Assembly (NCBI GenBank): GCA_963565915.1
Contig: OY751493.1
Span: 4,464,001 to 4,528,000 of the forward strand
Length of the DNA: 64,000 bases
From: Entoloma clypeatum
Lineage: Eukaryota > Basidiomycota > Agaricomycetes > Agaricales > Entolomataceae
Direction: 5' to 3'
Numbering within the stretch: position 1 is the first letter of the stretch; each line of letters begins with the position of its first letter. The position numbers and the translations under genes are program-made. Positions 1 through 12,205 of this stretch are shown here, one piece after another. The notes beneath the pieces are model-generated. The model was not told where the DNA came from. It ran no database searches and was given only the letters and a program-made list of their open reading frames with translations.

Positions 1-1404
1 ATGGTATCGAACACAGGCGAGGCGAATTCACGTCCCGCCGTTTTTAAAACTCACGACGCATGAAAGTAGGTTGCACTACGAAATCCTCGCCTACACATCG
101 TACATGACCCCTACCTCACGCGAGCTCAAATTCCGCGAAGCCGCCATGACCTGTCTCCGCCGAGTTGTCCACGGGCGATTCGCCAACGCCAAAGTCGATG
201 TCTTCGGGAGCTCTGCAACGGGGCTTTCTCTTCCTGACAGGTAAGGCATCGCGAATTTCCTCTCCCCCAGGAAAGTGAAGTAACCGGCGCTGCTTTCTCT
301 TCTCTCTTTGTTCTGATAGTGACATCGACGTAGCAATCACTCTCCCGTACAATGCAGACAAGAAGGAAGCCCTGTTCAAGCTCTCACAGAGCGTCAAGCG
401 GTCCAGCTTCGCGTTTACCAACGTTTTCGTTAACCATCGCGCATCAGTGCCCATCATCACGCTGAACACGCGGGAAGACTATGGTGGGTTCTTGGGTCCT
501 TTTCAACGTCGTCTTCTATTGGTTCCTCCTTCGGGTCTCCTCCTACCTCTTCTCTTTCCCCCGACGGTTCGAGCTTCTGATATCTGTTCCAAATTTTCAG
601 GATCGCTCAAGATGGACATCGGCATCAACAACCCCCTCGGTGTCCAAGGCGTCGACTTTACCAAAGCCCACCTTGCAACGATGCCCGCGCTCCGCCCGCT
701 CGTGCTCATCATGAAAGGCTTCCTCCGGCAGCGCGGGCTCAACGACGCGTCCAAAGGCGGGCTCGGCAGCTTTGCGGTCATCTGCCTTTGTATTGCCTTC
801 CTCCAGGTACGGTGAAAATCACGAACGTTTACACAAGCATCCGCCGGATACTGACCTCATCACATTTTCTCTGCAGCTCAACCCAGGCAAACGACCGCCT
901 GAGTTCCTTACCGACCCGAGGGGAACAGAGTCCCTAGGCGCACTCCTGACGGACCTCATGTTCTACTATGGACTTGAGTTTCCGTACGAGACGGGCTGCA
1001 TCTCGTTGACCCAGGCCGGCCCGAGTGAGATACTGCCAAAAAGCGACCCTGGGAGCAAGTCGTTGTCGATCTGTACCCCGCTCGATCCTGGTATGTTTTT
1101 CCTTGCCCTCCTTTTTCTGCGCTGCGGAGGATTTAAGTCGGGACAACTTTTTACTTTGGGGGGGTGATAGCACGGAATGTTGCAAAGTCGGTGGTTCCGG
1201 CAAAGCTCGAGGCGTTGAAACAGGCGTTTCAAGAAGGGTACGCGACGATTTTGCACTTGAGGGTTGGGGAGGAGGATATGTTGGGGCAGCTGGTTCGGGT
1301 GAGCTCCAAGGTTTGTTCGTTTGTTTCTTCTTGTTGTTCTTGTGATGATTGACTCCACGGTGTTGGGTATGTACGTTCAGATGGTCCGCGGCCGTATGCG
1401 TTGA
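1..1404 (+). CDS. Trf4/Cid14-type non-canonical poly(A) RNA polymerase, 3' part (5' end outside window)
   Basis: Partial gene. I read exons at 1-3 (end of one), 70-240, 320-483, 601-806, 877-1090, 1171-1298 and 1381-1404, joined by GT-AG introns. The spliced protein carries a nucleotidyltransferase core: VFGSSATGL (the GS motif), DSDIDVAI (two metal-binding Asp), then KMDIGINNPLG with the third Asp. A PAP-associated domain follows (GGLGSFAVICLCIAFLQ, then ESLGALLTDLMFYYGLEFPYE). This layout is that of Trf4/5, Cid14 and PAPD5, the nuclear TRAMP-complex enzymes that add short oligo(A) tails to RNAs for exosome decay. Tail length after the core is short (ends MVRGRMR). The terminal exons are less certain than the core. 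The N-terminal region lies upstream of the window. Confidence 0.88.
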
Positions 1405-2089
1405 AACCTCATGGGTGGGTCGTTTGACTTGGGGGTGCTTGGTATGCACAGTGGCATCGGTGGAGGGGCACCGCATATTATAGATCCTAGGCTTGCGGAC
1501 TATAACCTTTTTGTACATGTACATTTTATTCTGACGTCTCTTTACGAGGGTCAAAAAAAGCAAGATTCGTTAACTTCTTCAGCTGGGGGTGAATATTTGG
1601 AGCATGATACTTGGATCGACTTATCATCTATTTCTCCCCCTCCTCCTCACTGACCTGTATGAAGCTGGCAGAAGCCTGGGGATGTGACCTCTAATATAAG
1701 CATCGTGCCCGACATAAGTAATATTTTGGACTCGGAAATGTTTCCAGGCTGAGCTACGGCAATTGCCCTCGACATTTTCCCTATTCAAGACTCATCCATC
1801 CCTTGTGAACATACAGTGTTCTCCGCCAGCAAGCAAACTGCTACTGATTGCCCCACCCATCTCGGTTTGAGGAGCCGGAGCTAACTTTGAAGTTCGCGTG
1901 GAAGACGGACCTCGTCGACATCGCGGCATGATCGAAGAGGTGTGATTCATGTAGGATTTACAGCTCTGGCAGTGAAAATAATCTTATTTGTCGAGTATGA
2001 TGGGCCGAACCGCCATGCATCCGGATTGTCTTCGTCAGGAGGGTCCACGGCGGATATACCTGATTGCAAGAGTCAGTAGTGATTAGGGG
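1405..2089. other. Intergenic region between convergent genes
   Basis: No supportable gene. The flanking genes end towards each other, so this should hold both 3' UTRs. I saw no repeat or RNA structure worth calling. Confidence 0.5.
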
Positions 2090-3450
2090 TCAAGAGTAGT
2101 GCTCACTGCGGCCAGTTTCGGAGTCGGAATTATCCTTGTTGGTGTCTAGTATTGCTGGGGTGTCATCACCAAGGGTGCGAGTTGATGAGGCAATCTCCAG
2201 TGGAGAGCGATCTCCGGGAGGAACACCTACATTCCAGTACGGTACCGGGGATGGGCGAAGCGCCTCACCGCTTCGGTCACTGCATTCATCACTGTCCCCA
2301 GCCCCGTCCCCAGCCCCCACACGTCGAGCCTTCATTTTTGCCTTTTTGGCGGATGGGCTACCTTCGCCACTGGCGTTCTTCCTCTTAGACTGCCTCCTCT
2401 CACCTTCCCTTGACCCCCCATCATCGCCTCTACCACCGCCACGACCACCGCTTAGACCACCACTAGGGCGACTGCCACCAGAACTTTTCAACATGAGATG
2501 TCCAACAATCCTCCTTGCCAATACGATATCTTCGCATTCGGACAAATCATAGGATAGTCGTGCCATCAGCGCAGCAAAGATACTAGCCCCTGCGAAAACT
2601 GGAATCCGCCAGTAACGTTTCTCCTCGAATGCTGCGACGCCAGGTGCAAGCGGTATTCTGCCAATATTGCAGGGGGTATCCTCTTTAATGTCCAACGAGT
2701 CAAAGATGCGAGCGACGTTCTTAGCAGTGGCAGAAGTGTTAGCAGGGGCTTTTTCGAATTTCTTTTTACGAATGATGGATAGGGCTGGTAGGTATGGGGT
2801 AATCAGGTCATTTTTAGCTGCTGTAGTTGGATCGAGGGTAACCAGCGTGAAAGCCCTATGTATGGGATGATGGCGGCAGGGTTGGGTAATCCCACTGATG
2901 TCCCGTCCAAAGCATCCACCAGAAGATCGAAGTGGTCGTCGAAGCCTCAGTTCAGCGCGGAGACCTGGACGGAGAACATGACGCACCTCGTGTAGCGGTT
3001 TCACAACAGACTTGCGAGTAGAGCTGACGTATTTTTCGAGGTACTTGAGGACGGGGATCGGGAGAGACAGGACAACCTGATTTTTGGCGAAGAGGGCGTG
3101 GCAATTTGGGCAGTCTACAGCCTGAGTGATATCCTATCTATCCAGAAAACACAGAATACATTTATTCTTCACTTACAAACAGCGCCATTCATTTCTGCAT
3201 TCCTTTCAAATCCTTCATGTAAAACACCAAGTCTGACTGCATCGCGAAGCTAAGGAGCACTAATGTCAGAACTTGGACGATACTATACCATGACTTCGCT
3301 ACGAACCTGAAGTTCCCCCTGTGTAGCTGCGTCAAGTACATGCACGCATTGAGTCGTATTGATCCAGGCCAGGCAAATCACACAGCGATATTGGTAGGTC
3401 TCGCGAATTTTGTTCTTCGCCGAGAAAGATGCCTGGGACTCTTCCGCCAT
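2090..3450 (-). CDS. HNH-nuclease-domain protein of the agaricomycete family
   Basis: Three exons on the minus strand: 3450-3307, 3249-3181 and 3121-2090. All joins keep frame (48 + 23 codons, then a long last exon), giving about 414 residues. Start chosen at the ATG at 3450 (MAEESQASFSAKNK). Near the N-terminus are YRCVICLAWI, CVHVLDAATQGEL and, after the second intron, DCPNCHALFAKNQVV. This C..C / H / C..CH arrangement is the metal-binding HNH-type module seen in many agaricomycete proteins of unknown role. The C-terminal third is low-complexity (Gly/Arg/Ser-rich, Lys-rich stretch near SAKKAKMKARR), suggesting a disordered, possibly nuclear tail. Nuclease activity is not shown. The family is recognised by pattern only. 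Confidence 0.72.
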
Positions 3451-3716
3451 TGTTAGAGGTTCTGATGGCAAGCAAGCCTGAGACGATTGAACAGCTTTGT
3501 CAGCACTCAGTAAGTAAATATTACGGGATAAACCACAAAAGAAAAAGCGAAGTAAACAGCACCGGTGGAGCACCCGGCCTCCTGGTTCTCGTTATCTCGT
3601 CATCTCCACGAGCGATTACTCGTAGGCGGGGGGTGGGTGCCTTGTCCCTTGTCGTGGGCCATCCCCTCCTCGTCATCCCCATCGCCTCGTCATCTCCGTG
3701 TCTCGTCGTCATTTCT
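3451..3716. other. Upstream region of the HNH gene, pyrimidine-rich near the inverted arm
   Basis: The stretch 3590-3716 is unusually rich in repeated cgtcatc/ctcgtc words and abuts the left inverted arm at about 3717. No gene seen. Confidence 0.4.
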
Positions 3717-4765
3717 ACGAGGGTATGACCCGTGCCGTATGGCGCGGGCGTGAGAAAATGCGCCATATGGCACGGAGGTTGGTGTGGTGTGAAAAAGTAA
3801 CTGTTTGTGTCCATAATTGATGTATTATAGAATTATTTTTCCAAAAAATTGCATCACATGTATGTCTACTGCACTCAAGCCTCCTGCCTTTCTGTTGTTT
3901 ACCCGTTGCTTACTGATTGCAAAAATCTGGGTTTTCCACTAAAACTGGTTGGTAAGTCCAATCACTTTCTGTTGTTTACCCATTGCTTACTGAGTTGCTT
4001 CAACAAAATATTTAATACTGACAAAATGATGGGGGAAATACATTCCACTTTCTGTATCCTTGATTTGTGCATTTAATGAGTGAATTTGACTGGAGGAGTA
4101 AGGGAAATAATGTTCCAATCAGTCATGAAACCCATGTTCTCCCCATTTTTCTATATTTCAACAAAACACTGAATATAAGCAGATCCGTGGAACGGATCCC
4201 TATTGTCTCTTTTGTCCCTTGCATTATCCATATCATGGATGATTTTCGCCGAATGAATAAGCTGGGGATTGCCTATATACAGTACACACCATGACCCCCT
4301 CTTTTCTGCTTATTTTCATAATATCAGCAGATCCGTGGAACAGATCCCTATCATCTTTTTTGGCCCTTGCATTATGCATATTATGGATGATTTTCGCTGA
4401 AGGAATAAGCCAGAAAGTCCCTACACAAATTGTAACAATTCTGCAGTCTCATCAGGCAAATATCTTATTTCTTTACAGCCATTCATGGTTATTTTTATTT
4501 CACTCCATATTTTGTTCAGGTTACTCAAATACATGCTACAATACATGGCCCACATAGTATACATACCTTCAGTGAAAGGATCCAGAATATTCAGTGAATT
4601 GATGGCTGCATCAATGGATTGATGGGAGATTGATGGAGCCATGGCTCGTGCTTTGCACTCGTCGGACAGTACATGGGAGGGATTTTGCTTAAGTAAGACT
4701 TACCAATCCTGACTCAGCTTACTAAGATTCATCAATCTTAGTCAGTTCTGACCAATCTTAGTCAT
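3717..4765 (+). repeat. Left inverted arm, outer AT-rich segment
   Basis: Nearly identical to the reverse complement of 26300-27322. Starts with a hairpin (stem gtgccgtatggcgc / gcgccatatggcac, one mismatch). It then contains internal tandem copies: a stretch around 4178-4270 is repeated around 4325-4410 (both with gcagatccgtggaac, a gatccctat word and a catatyatggatgattttcgc block). The words ttgtttacc and gttgcttactga also recur at 3893-3920 and 3970-3995. No coding sense was detected. Confidence 0.8.
3728..3774. repeat. Hairpin at the tip of the left arm
   Basis: Inverted repeat of 14 bp (one mismatch) around a 14-nt loop ggcgtgagaaaat-type spacer, about 12 bp inside the outer edge. The matching hairpin in the right arm is perfect. 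Confidence 0.75.
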
Positions 4766-4787
4766 CGACCCCCCCCTCCCACTTGTT

Positions 4788-7207
4788 ATAGACGAGCTTA
4801 TTAACCCGTGCTTCACTACGGCAGTGAGCTTCGCACAGGTCACAGCTTGTTGGGGGCTGCCGCCCCCAAACCCCTGCTGCGAGTTTTTGTGCTCACCAAG
4901 GCTCGCCATATCCTATTTCTAGGGTTCCGTTCATTGAACTTATTCTCTTAACCTTGGCACTCGCCAAGGCTCCTGCTTGTATAAAAATTTTATGCTCGCC
5001 AAGGCTGACAGAGAAAATATCTTTATACAATGTGTTATGGCGCTCAGACCTGCGGCCCTCGCTTGTCTGTTCAAATAGTAACACTTTATGCAATGTGTCA
5101 TAGTGCTCAGACCTGCAGCCCTCACTTGTCTGCATTAACCCGTGCTTCGCTACAGATCACAGCTCCTTGGGGGCTGCTGCCCCCAAACCCCTGCCGCCGT
5201 ATATATTCTTGTGCTCGCCAAGGCTCGCCATATCCTATTTCTAGGGTTCCCCCCCCCTCCAGGGGGAGGGGGTGGCGGATGCCAAGGCTCTTGTCTGTAT
5301 ACAAATTTTGTGCTCGCCAAGGCTCACAGAGTAAGTATCTTTATGCAATGTGTCATGGCGCTTGGACCTGCGGCCCTCACTTGTCTGGTGGAATTTACAC
5401 AATGTGTCATGGCGCTCAGACCTGCGGCCCTCGCTTGTGCAGCAGTAACATAATATGGTCCTCAGATCTCCTGCCCTTGCTTGTGTGCCCAAGGACTCAT
5501 CCAAACAACCAAAAAAGCGCCACATGACAACCTTGATGGGAGAAATGCAGCCCTTGCATGGCGCCAAGGCACAGACCCTGAGACAGGGCTCCATCAAAAT
5601 CAGGAAAAAAGATTCGCACTCCGTGCTCACACAGAAAATAAGGTTCGTGCTGCGCACTCACCCCATGGGAGGACAAAAAGCTGACCAATTTCTTATATAA
5701 GACTTAGATAAGACTTACCTAAAACTTACATAACTTTGTTGCATTCTTGGTCAGAATTGGTCATACTTTTCTCACTATTGTCAAAATGTCAAACAACCAG
5801 ATTCCCACCTTCCCTCCCATTGGTAGTATAGACGAGCTTATTAACCCGTGCTTCGCTACGGCAGTGAGCATTGCTCACAACCGTTGAGCTTCGCACAGGT
5901 CACAGCTCGTTGGGGGCTGCCGCCCCCAAACCCCTGCTGCGAGTTTTTGTGCTCGCCAAGGCTCGCCATATCCTATTTCTAGGGTTCCATTCATCGAACT
6001 TATTCTCTTAACCTTGGCACTTGCCAAGGCTCCTGCTTGTATACAAATTTTGTGCTTGCCAAGGCTCACAGAAGAAGTATCTTTACATAATGTGTTATGG
6101 AATTTTGTGCTCGCCAAGGCTCACAGAGTAAGTATCTTTATGCAATGTGTCATGGCGCTCGGACCTGTGGCCCTCGCTTGTCTGGTGGAATAGTAACACT
6201 TTACACAATGTGTCATGGCGCTCAGACCCCCCCAAACCCCTGCCGCCGTATATATTCTTGTGCTCGCCAAGGCTCGCCATATCCTATTTCTAGGGTTCCA
6301 TTCATTGAACTTATTCTTTTAACCTTGGCACTTGCCAAGGCTCACAGAGTAAGTATCTTTATGCAATGTGTCATGCCGCTCGGACCTGTGGCCCTCGCTT
6401 GTCTGGTGGAATAGTAACACTTTACGCAATGTGTCATGGCACTCGCCAAGGCTCGCAGAGTAAGTATCTTTACACAATGTGTTATGGCGCTCGGACCTGC
6501 GGCCCTCGCTTGTCTGGTGGAATAGTAACACTTTACGCAATGTGTTATGGTGCTCAGACCTGCAGCCCTCGCCTGTCTGGATTAACCCCTGCTTCGCTAC
6601 GGATCACAACTCGTTGGGGGCTGCTGCCCCCAAACCCCTCGCCAAGGCTCGCCATATCCTATTTCTAGGGTTTCCTCCCCCTCCAGGGGGAGGGGGTGGG
6701 TGATGCCAAGGCTCCTGTCTGTATACACATTTTGTGCTCGCCAAGGCTCACAGAGTAAGTATCTTTATGCAATGTGTCATGGCACTCAGACCTGCCGCCC
6801 TCGCTTGTGTTGCAGTAACATATTATGGTCCTCAGATCTCCTGCCCTTGCTTGTGTGCCCAAGGACTCACCCAAACAACCAAAAAAGCGCCACATGGCAA
6901 CCTTGATGGGAGAAATGCAGCCCTTGCATGGCGCCAAGGCACAGACCCTGAGACAGGGCACCATCAAGGGTCCATCAAAATCAGGAAAAAAGGTTCGCAC
7001 TCCGTGCTCACACAGGAAATAAGGTTCGTGCTCCGCACTCACCCCATGGGAGGACGAAAAGCTGACCAATTTCTTATGTAATTTTACATAAGACTTACCT
7101 AAAACTTACATAACTTTGTTGCATTCTTGGTCAGAATTGGTCAGACTTTTCTCACTATTGTCAAAATGTCAAACAACCAGATTCTCACCTTCCCTCCCAT
7201 TAGTAGT
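4788..7207 (+). repeat. Left subterminal array of short repeats, itself a tandem duplication
   Basis: Dense mosaic of short words: gctcgccaaggct (about 15 copies), acagagtaagtatcttta followed by caatgtgt, ggccctcgcttgtctg, gttgggggctgccgccccca and taacccgtgcttcgctacgg. The array consists of two units, 4790-5827 and 5828-7207. Each opens with gacgagcttattaacccgtg and closes with a shared 400-bp segment ending ccttccctcccat, then tagtata. The many 60-140 codon open frames here only translate the repeats and are not called as genes. Confidence 0.8.
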
Positions 7208-9400
7208 ATAGATTCCCCACTCTTTACCCCTGCCATCATTCCCATCAGCACCCATAATCCATCCTACGAGCAGTGGCTCTAAGGCATGGGAGTGGGTGCT
7301 GGGTGCTCGTTGTTGTCTTGGAGGTGGTGACAGGGCTGTTAGCACCCGACCCACCCTGCGAGCAAGGGCTCGCAGTAGTGAGGGACGGGTGCTGTGTCGT
7401 CTCATCCTCCTCGTCTCCCTGTGCCTGGCGTGGTACCCGAGCTGCACCCGCGATCCCCCCTATGAATGGTTGCTCGTGAGGCTGAGACGGGTGTGGTCGT
7501 TGTCGTTGGGTTGTCGCCCCCTGCCCACTGGGTTGATGTTTCACGCTGCGGGTGGGCACAGAGAGGGGTGGCACAGAGAGGGGTGCTTAACTGACGGGTG
7601 TCCCCCTCCACCGATCCCACCACCCCTCCGTGATCTGCCAAGCCGAGACCCCTCACATCCCGTTTGGACGGGGGAGATGGATAGTATAGATCCTACAAAT
7701 GAACAGTTAGTTGGAATGAACAATGAAAAGGGACATAACCTAGAGCCCAAACGACGGCAACCTGTCGTTTGGGCGTCCGGAATGAGTCGTGGTAGCCAAG
7801 GTTGGGTGGGGGTTGTTGTCTCATGTCAGCATCCGTCGTTACTAGTAGTATAGATAACAATACAATTATTTAGTGGGTAGAAACAAGAAATGATAAAAAA
7901 AAACATACCTAGAGCCCAAATGACGCAGTCGTCGTTTGGGCCCGTCGCATCCGAGATTGCTCGTCCGCCACCACCCACAGCGCTTGCTTGGGTAGAAGGA
8001 GTGGTGGTGGTGGTGGCAGAGGTGTGAGGGAGGGAGGTGGTGGCGGTGTCAATGGTGGGCAAATGATGTTGATTTTGTTGGAACAGCATACGATCACATC
8101 AACACTGGAGGTGATCACAGTGGATGGGTCGTCGCGCAGTCCAGTAGTACTCTAAGCTACGCGCTACAGATCGTGTATCTACGATAGAGAGAGAATCTTA
8201 CTACTAACCTTGAGAGGTGTTTGCAAGGTGGGGGTTGCTTGTTAAGAGCGTTATATTGCACAGAGAATAAGGACAGTCTTATATACTAGTCTACTTATCC
8301 TGGATGGCTTACGACCTTTTGGCGGGGTGGGAAAGTCTGACCTGTAAGCCGCCGAGCGATCACCGATCGATCAAGGGTCCCGGCAGGGTGTGATGTGATG
8401 GGACCCTGATTATGTCAGACACGCGGCGCGTCGTTCCGTCTGTCGCGCTGGCAGCGCGTGCGCACTTCGTGCCCCTCGTGCTCGGGGAGGGGTCTGATTT
8501 GGGGCAGGGGGAGGAGGAGGAGGGGGGGGGTTTGGGGTTGTCACACATCATGTAAGAAATAAACAAAAAAAATGATATTTTTATTTCTAAGTAACACAAA
8601 AAAATCGGCGATGGGGGGAAGGCTGGCAGTGTTGGGCAACTGGACGGGTAAGGGTCGAGGGAAAAGGACAAGGTGGTGGTGGACGCCGTTGGGCGCGAGA
8701 GAGAACACCGTTGGGCGTGAGTGGCGATGAGAGGACACTGTGGGCATGAGGAACGCTGTTTGGCGTGAATAGACACGGGTTGGGCGGGAGGAGAAGGCTG
8801 TTGGGCACAAGAGGACGCCGTTGGGCGTGAGCAGAGATGAGGGGACACCGTTGCGGCAAGAGGGACGACGTTGGGCGCGATTGGAGGCCGTTGGAACGGC
8901 AGAGGAGGGAAAGGGGGAGTGGTGAGTGAAGGGAGGTGCAGGTAAGCATTACATACCTCCGGGACACCCCTCGCTGCCCCCATGGCGGCGCCCTGAGCTC
9001 CAAGCCGCCCAGCACCCCTCCTCCGACATGCTGCGATCGTTGACCCACGATCGTGCATCCCCGAACGGGCTCCTCGTTCGAGCCATTCCACGATCGTGGA
9101 CGCCCGATCGTGGCACCCGTTCATGCATCCCCCTGTTCGTGGCACCCGTTCGCGGCTACCCGTTCGTGCATCCCCCGCTCGTGGCACCCGTTCGGTGGCG
9201 TTCGGTGGTGTTGGGTTCTAGGTTTGCGTTCGGGGGGCTCTTGCAGCCGTCGTTGCTGCTCTTCGTGCTGGGCGGTGTCACGGATGGCTGGGTTCGGGGC
9301 GAGGTTCATGGTGGTGGCAAGGGAGAATGTCGTGTCATGTCGTGGCAGTGCTGTGACATGTTAGTGATGTGATTGATTTGATGGCAGATATAACAAGGCT
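7208..9400. repeat. GC-rich low-complexity stretch with degenerate minisatellites
   Basis: No credible gene. Blocks include g/t-rich triplet runs (7985-8045), a ggagg run (8500-8530), and degenerate repeats of ccgttgggcgtgag spaced through 8680-8900. There are also repeats of cgttcgtggcaccc / acgatcgtg through 9030-9200. The word agtatagat recurs at about 7204, 7683 and 7846, each time at a change in sequence character, hinting at stacked insertions. Confidence 0.55.
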
Positions 9401-10001
9401 CACCTGGTTCAACTGGATAAGGCGAGCTGCAAAGGATAAGGAAGGATAAAATGCTTATCCGGGTTCGACTTACACAACAAGCTGCTTGACTTACGGTTTG
9501 ACTTACGGCTTGACTTACGATGAGCCGACCTCAGGGTACAGATCCCAACATTTCACGGCATCCCATCAAACCGAAATCGGCTAACCTTCCATCAATCCCG
9601 CTAGCTCCAAAAAGCAAAACTCACTATATCAAGGTAGGTGCGAGAGATCCCCAAACAAACCCCGGAGAGCAGAGAATTTGGAAGTCTCTATCACATTCCG
9701 AGTTTTTATTTTGGGGTACAGAGGGTACGTTTTTTATATATGTTTTTTTATATACTTTTTTTTTTGATGAACGAATTCGGTTGCCATCAAACACCCATCA
9801 CGGCAACCCTTTCCGCTCATCATCCAACCCTCTGCGGCAACCAGATCCCCCGAACGAGGCATCACGATCGTGCACCGCCTGAGAGATCTGACTTACGATC
9901 CCCCGTAAGTTCGACCAAATAACTGTACTTATTTGTACACTATTTGTACGTCATGGGGTTGAGCACATGGCGCGTCTAATGGAAGCGGAACTCGTTCAAC
10001 A

Positions 10002-10014
10002 CTCCCCCTTGATG
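10002..10014 (-). other. Copia polypurine tract
   Basis: On the minus strand, atcaagggggag lies 15 nt past the Copia stop and is followed at 10001 by tgttgaacgag, the expected first bases of a 3' LTR. The LTR runs leftwards from 10001. Its far end could not be fixed and may lie near 9400-9550. Confidence 0.65.
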
Positions 10015-10027
10015 TGTATACATCGGA

Positions 10028-11712
10028 TTATGAAAATGTCAAGCCTAAATGTTGGCGACATCTTTCAAAGAGTTCCTGACTAAGATTTTTAGTTAGCATA
10101 TCTGCGGGATTGGATGTGCCTTCAATGTACTCTACAGTGATCAATCCAGGAGAGATGTACTCTTGGATGACATGATATCTAAGATCGATATGCTTAGTAT
10201 GGTGTTCCTGTACAGGGTTGTTCCCAATAAAGATTGAGCCATGATTGTTGGCATAGATCGGGACATTCCGCATTAGGAAGCCAATCTCCTGGAAGAGTTG
10301 GATTACCCATTTTACTTGGCGGCCGCAATCGGACATCACCATGTACTCTGCTTCAGTAGATGAGTGAGCAATGGTTTTTTGTAGACGACAAGTCCAGCCT
10401 ACAGAAGCACCTGCAAGCTTTAGGAAAAAGCCGGTGCAGCTTCGATGCTTAATTTCGTCGGATGCCCAGTCAGAATCCGTGTAGGCATGTAAGCCCACAT
10501 TTTGATCACCGGAATACATCAGTTGGTAATCAGAAGTGCCCACAAGATAGCAGATTATATACTTCGCTTTATCAACGTGTTCCTGGGTAGGATTTGCCGA
10601 GAACTGTGATAACATAATCACGGCAAAGGCAATGTCGGTCGTGTACCGATCATTAAATATAGCAGAGACCCTATGATCTGCTGAAATTGTGATCAAAGCG
10701 CAGCAGTGGCAGTGCCAGCATTTGCTGTCGGCTTGTATCCAGTAGGTAGAGGAGTCTTGGCAATCATTGCATTTGTCATGCCGAATCTCTCTACAACTTT
10801 CTGTAAATGGGCACATTGATCAATCATGATCATATTCTTGGTACGCATGATGCACATTCTCAAGAATTCAGTGGGTTCACCTAGATCACGAGATTCCCAA
10901 ATAGCCATGAATTCGGCTCTTTTAACAGTTGTAAGCTTAACGTCTGGTCCCATGAACATTGCGTCATCGACATAGATTATAGCTAGTATGATGGTTCCGT
11001 TCGGGGAATAGAAAACAAAGATTCCAGCGTCAGATATGACCCTTCGGAAACCTAGTTTCTTCATGGATTTCTCCATGGCATGCCACCATGCAAGTCCAGC
11101 CTGCTTTAAACCATAAATTGCCTTATGTAGGCGCCAAACAAGAAGTTCTTTGCCTTTTATTTTGAAGCCTTCAGGTTGCATCATGTATAACTCTTCCTGG
11201 AGTTTCCCATAAAGGAAAGCAGCAGTTATGTCAAGTGCGAGAATCACCCAACTCTCAAGCGTGGTGGTAGTGAGCATGAGACGTACTGTCTCGAATCGAA
11301 CTACAGGAGAGAATACCTTGTTGAAATCGATTCCTTCAATTTGCGAGAACCCTTGAGCAACAAGCCGAGCCTTTTTACGGCCGTCCGTCTTTATGTCGAA
11401 GACCCATTGTGAGCTGATGGCCTTCCGTCCGGTTGGTAAAGGTGTTAGATCATAGACATCACGCCGCTTGATGCTATCAATTTCCTTACGGCATGGGTCC
11501 AACCACTCATCCTGGAGGTTTTTCGGCATTTTGGCAATGTCACGAAACTTCATCTCCCGGATATCACAGAACTGTGAGAGATTAGATTCAGAGTGAGGAA
11601 CGGCTGATGCAAGTAGCACGTTCAACTCAGCAATCTGTTTCGTGTCTCCCCCTTGTTTCTGAACAAATCGTTCTAGGTACAAGTTAAATGCTTTTGGACC
11701 TAGCTCCACATC
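10028..11712 (-). pseudogene. Copia-type polyprotein, RT and RNase H part, broken
   Basis: Minus-strand fragment beginning in the linker after integrase (DVELGPKAFNLYLERFV) and running through reverse transcriptase (SSQWVFDIKTDGRKKARLVAQGF, IIYVDDAMF) and RNase H (HAYTDSDWASD, HSSTEAEYM, HTKHIDLRYH). The reading frame breaks at about 10690-10720. Two open frames overlap there, and the conserved segment between RT and the RFQ..GSLLY region is missing, so this is a deletion, not just a point frameshift. Gag, protease and integrase are absent here. The element is inactive. Related upstream coding sequence continues at 15936-16410 beyond inserted Gypsy DNA. Confidence 0.85.
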
Positions 11713-12168
11713 TGTTACGGACTCTATGGTATGAGGACCATGTCATATCTTTTACTTATCAGCCCGACTCGGCGCCCTCTTACGAGCTTACTATGTCTAT
11801 GTTATGCGTAACAAACCGTTCCAAGGTTCGGGCAGAGTATGCAGGAAGATGGAAAGGCGAAGAGCAATGTGATTGCTAAATCTAAGGAATGTAGCTATGG
11901 TACATGAGGTTTATATAGTACTGACTATGAGCGGTAGCGAATGAGTCAGTAACTGCGGAAGGCAGTGCGCATGAGTAAGGCGACTGCGGAAGGCTATGCA
12001 CTAATGAGTAAGCTGACTGCGGAATGAGTCAGACAGCTGCGGAAAGCGAGTCAGCGCGGGAGCGAAGTATACTAAAGGAAATAAAGTATAATACGATATG
12101 TGTAAGCGGGGGCCGATGAGTAAAGTGAAAAAGTAAGCGTATACGTCTGTAGTCGTTAGTTCGTAACA
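11501..12168. repeat. 668-bp duplicated segment, copy A
   Basis: Matches 15268-15935 over the same length with about eight substitutions plus a small local shuffle near 12120. It contains the end of the Copia linker region, an 86-bp piece of an inverted LTR and a full 370-bp LTR. Confidence 0.85.
11799..12168 (-). repeat. 3' LTR of truncated Gypsy element 1 (type Y)
   Basis: On the minus strand it starts TGTTACGAAC and ends GCATAACA, and is directly preceded by a polypurine tract (gaggaggggaaca). A second copy is at 15566-15935 and a truncated one at 16413-16733. The 86 bp at 11713-11798 appear to belong to a different LTR in opposite orientation. Confidence 0.75.
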
Positions 12169-12205
12169 TGTTCCCCTCCTCAAGGTCTGTGTCCTCACAG
12201 ACTAC

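Noticed and set aside
934..1563. 209-codon minus-strand ORF opposite the poly(A) polymerase exons
   Set aside because: Shadow frame over well-supported exons of the + strand gene; low-complexity translation.
4893..7081. Many open frames of 60-140 codons with repeated motifs such as TSEGRRSERHDTL and KDTYSVSLGEHK
   Set aside because: They occur in several frames and both strands of the repeat array and change frame with each repeat shuffle, so they are translated repeats.
4788..7207. CRISPR-like look of evenly recurring short repeats
   Set aside because: Repeats are of mixed kinds, unevenly spaced, imperfect, and lie in a eukaryotic genome; no cas genes.
8360..9187. 275-codon minus-strand ORF in the GC-rich stretch
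   Set aside because: Low-complexity sequence over degenerate minisatellites (Pro/Ser/Arg runs), no domain, other frames equally open.
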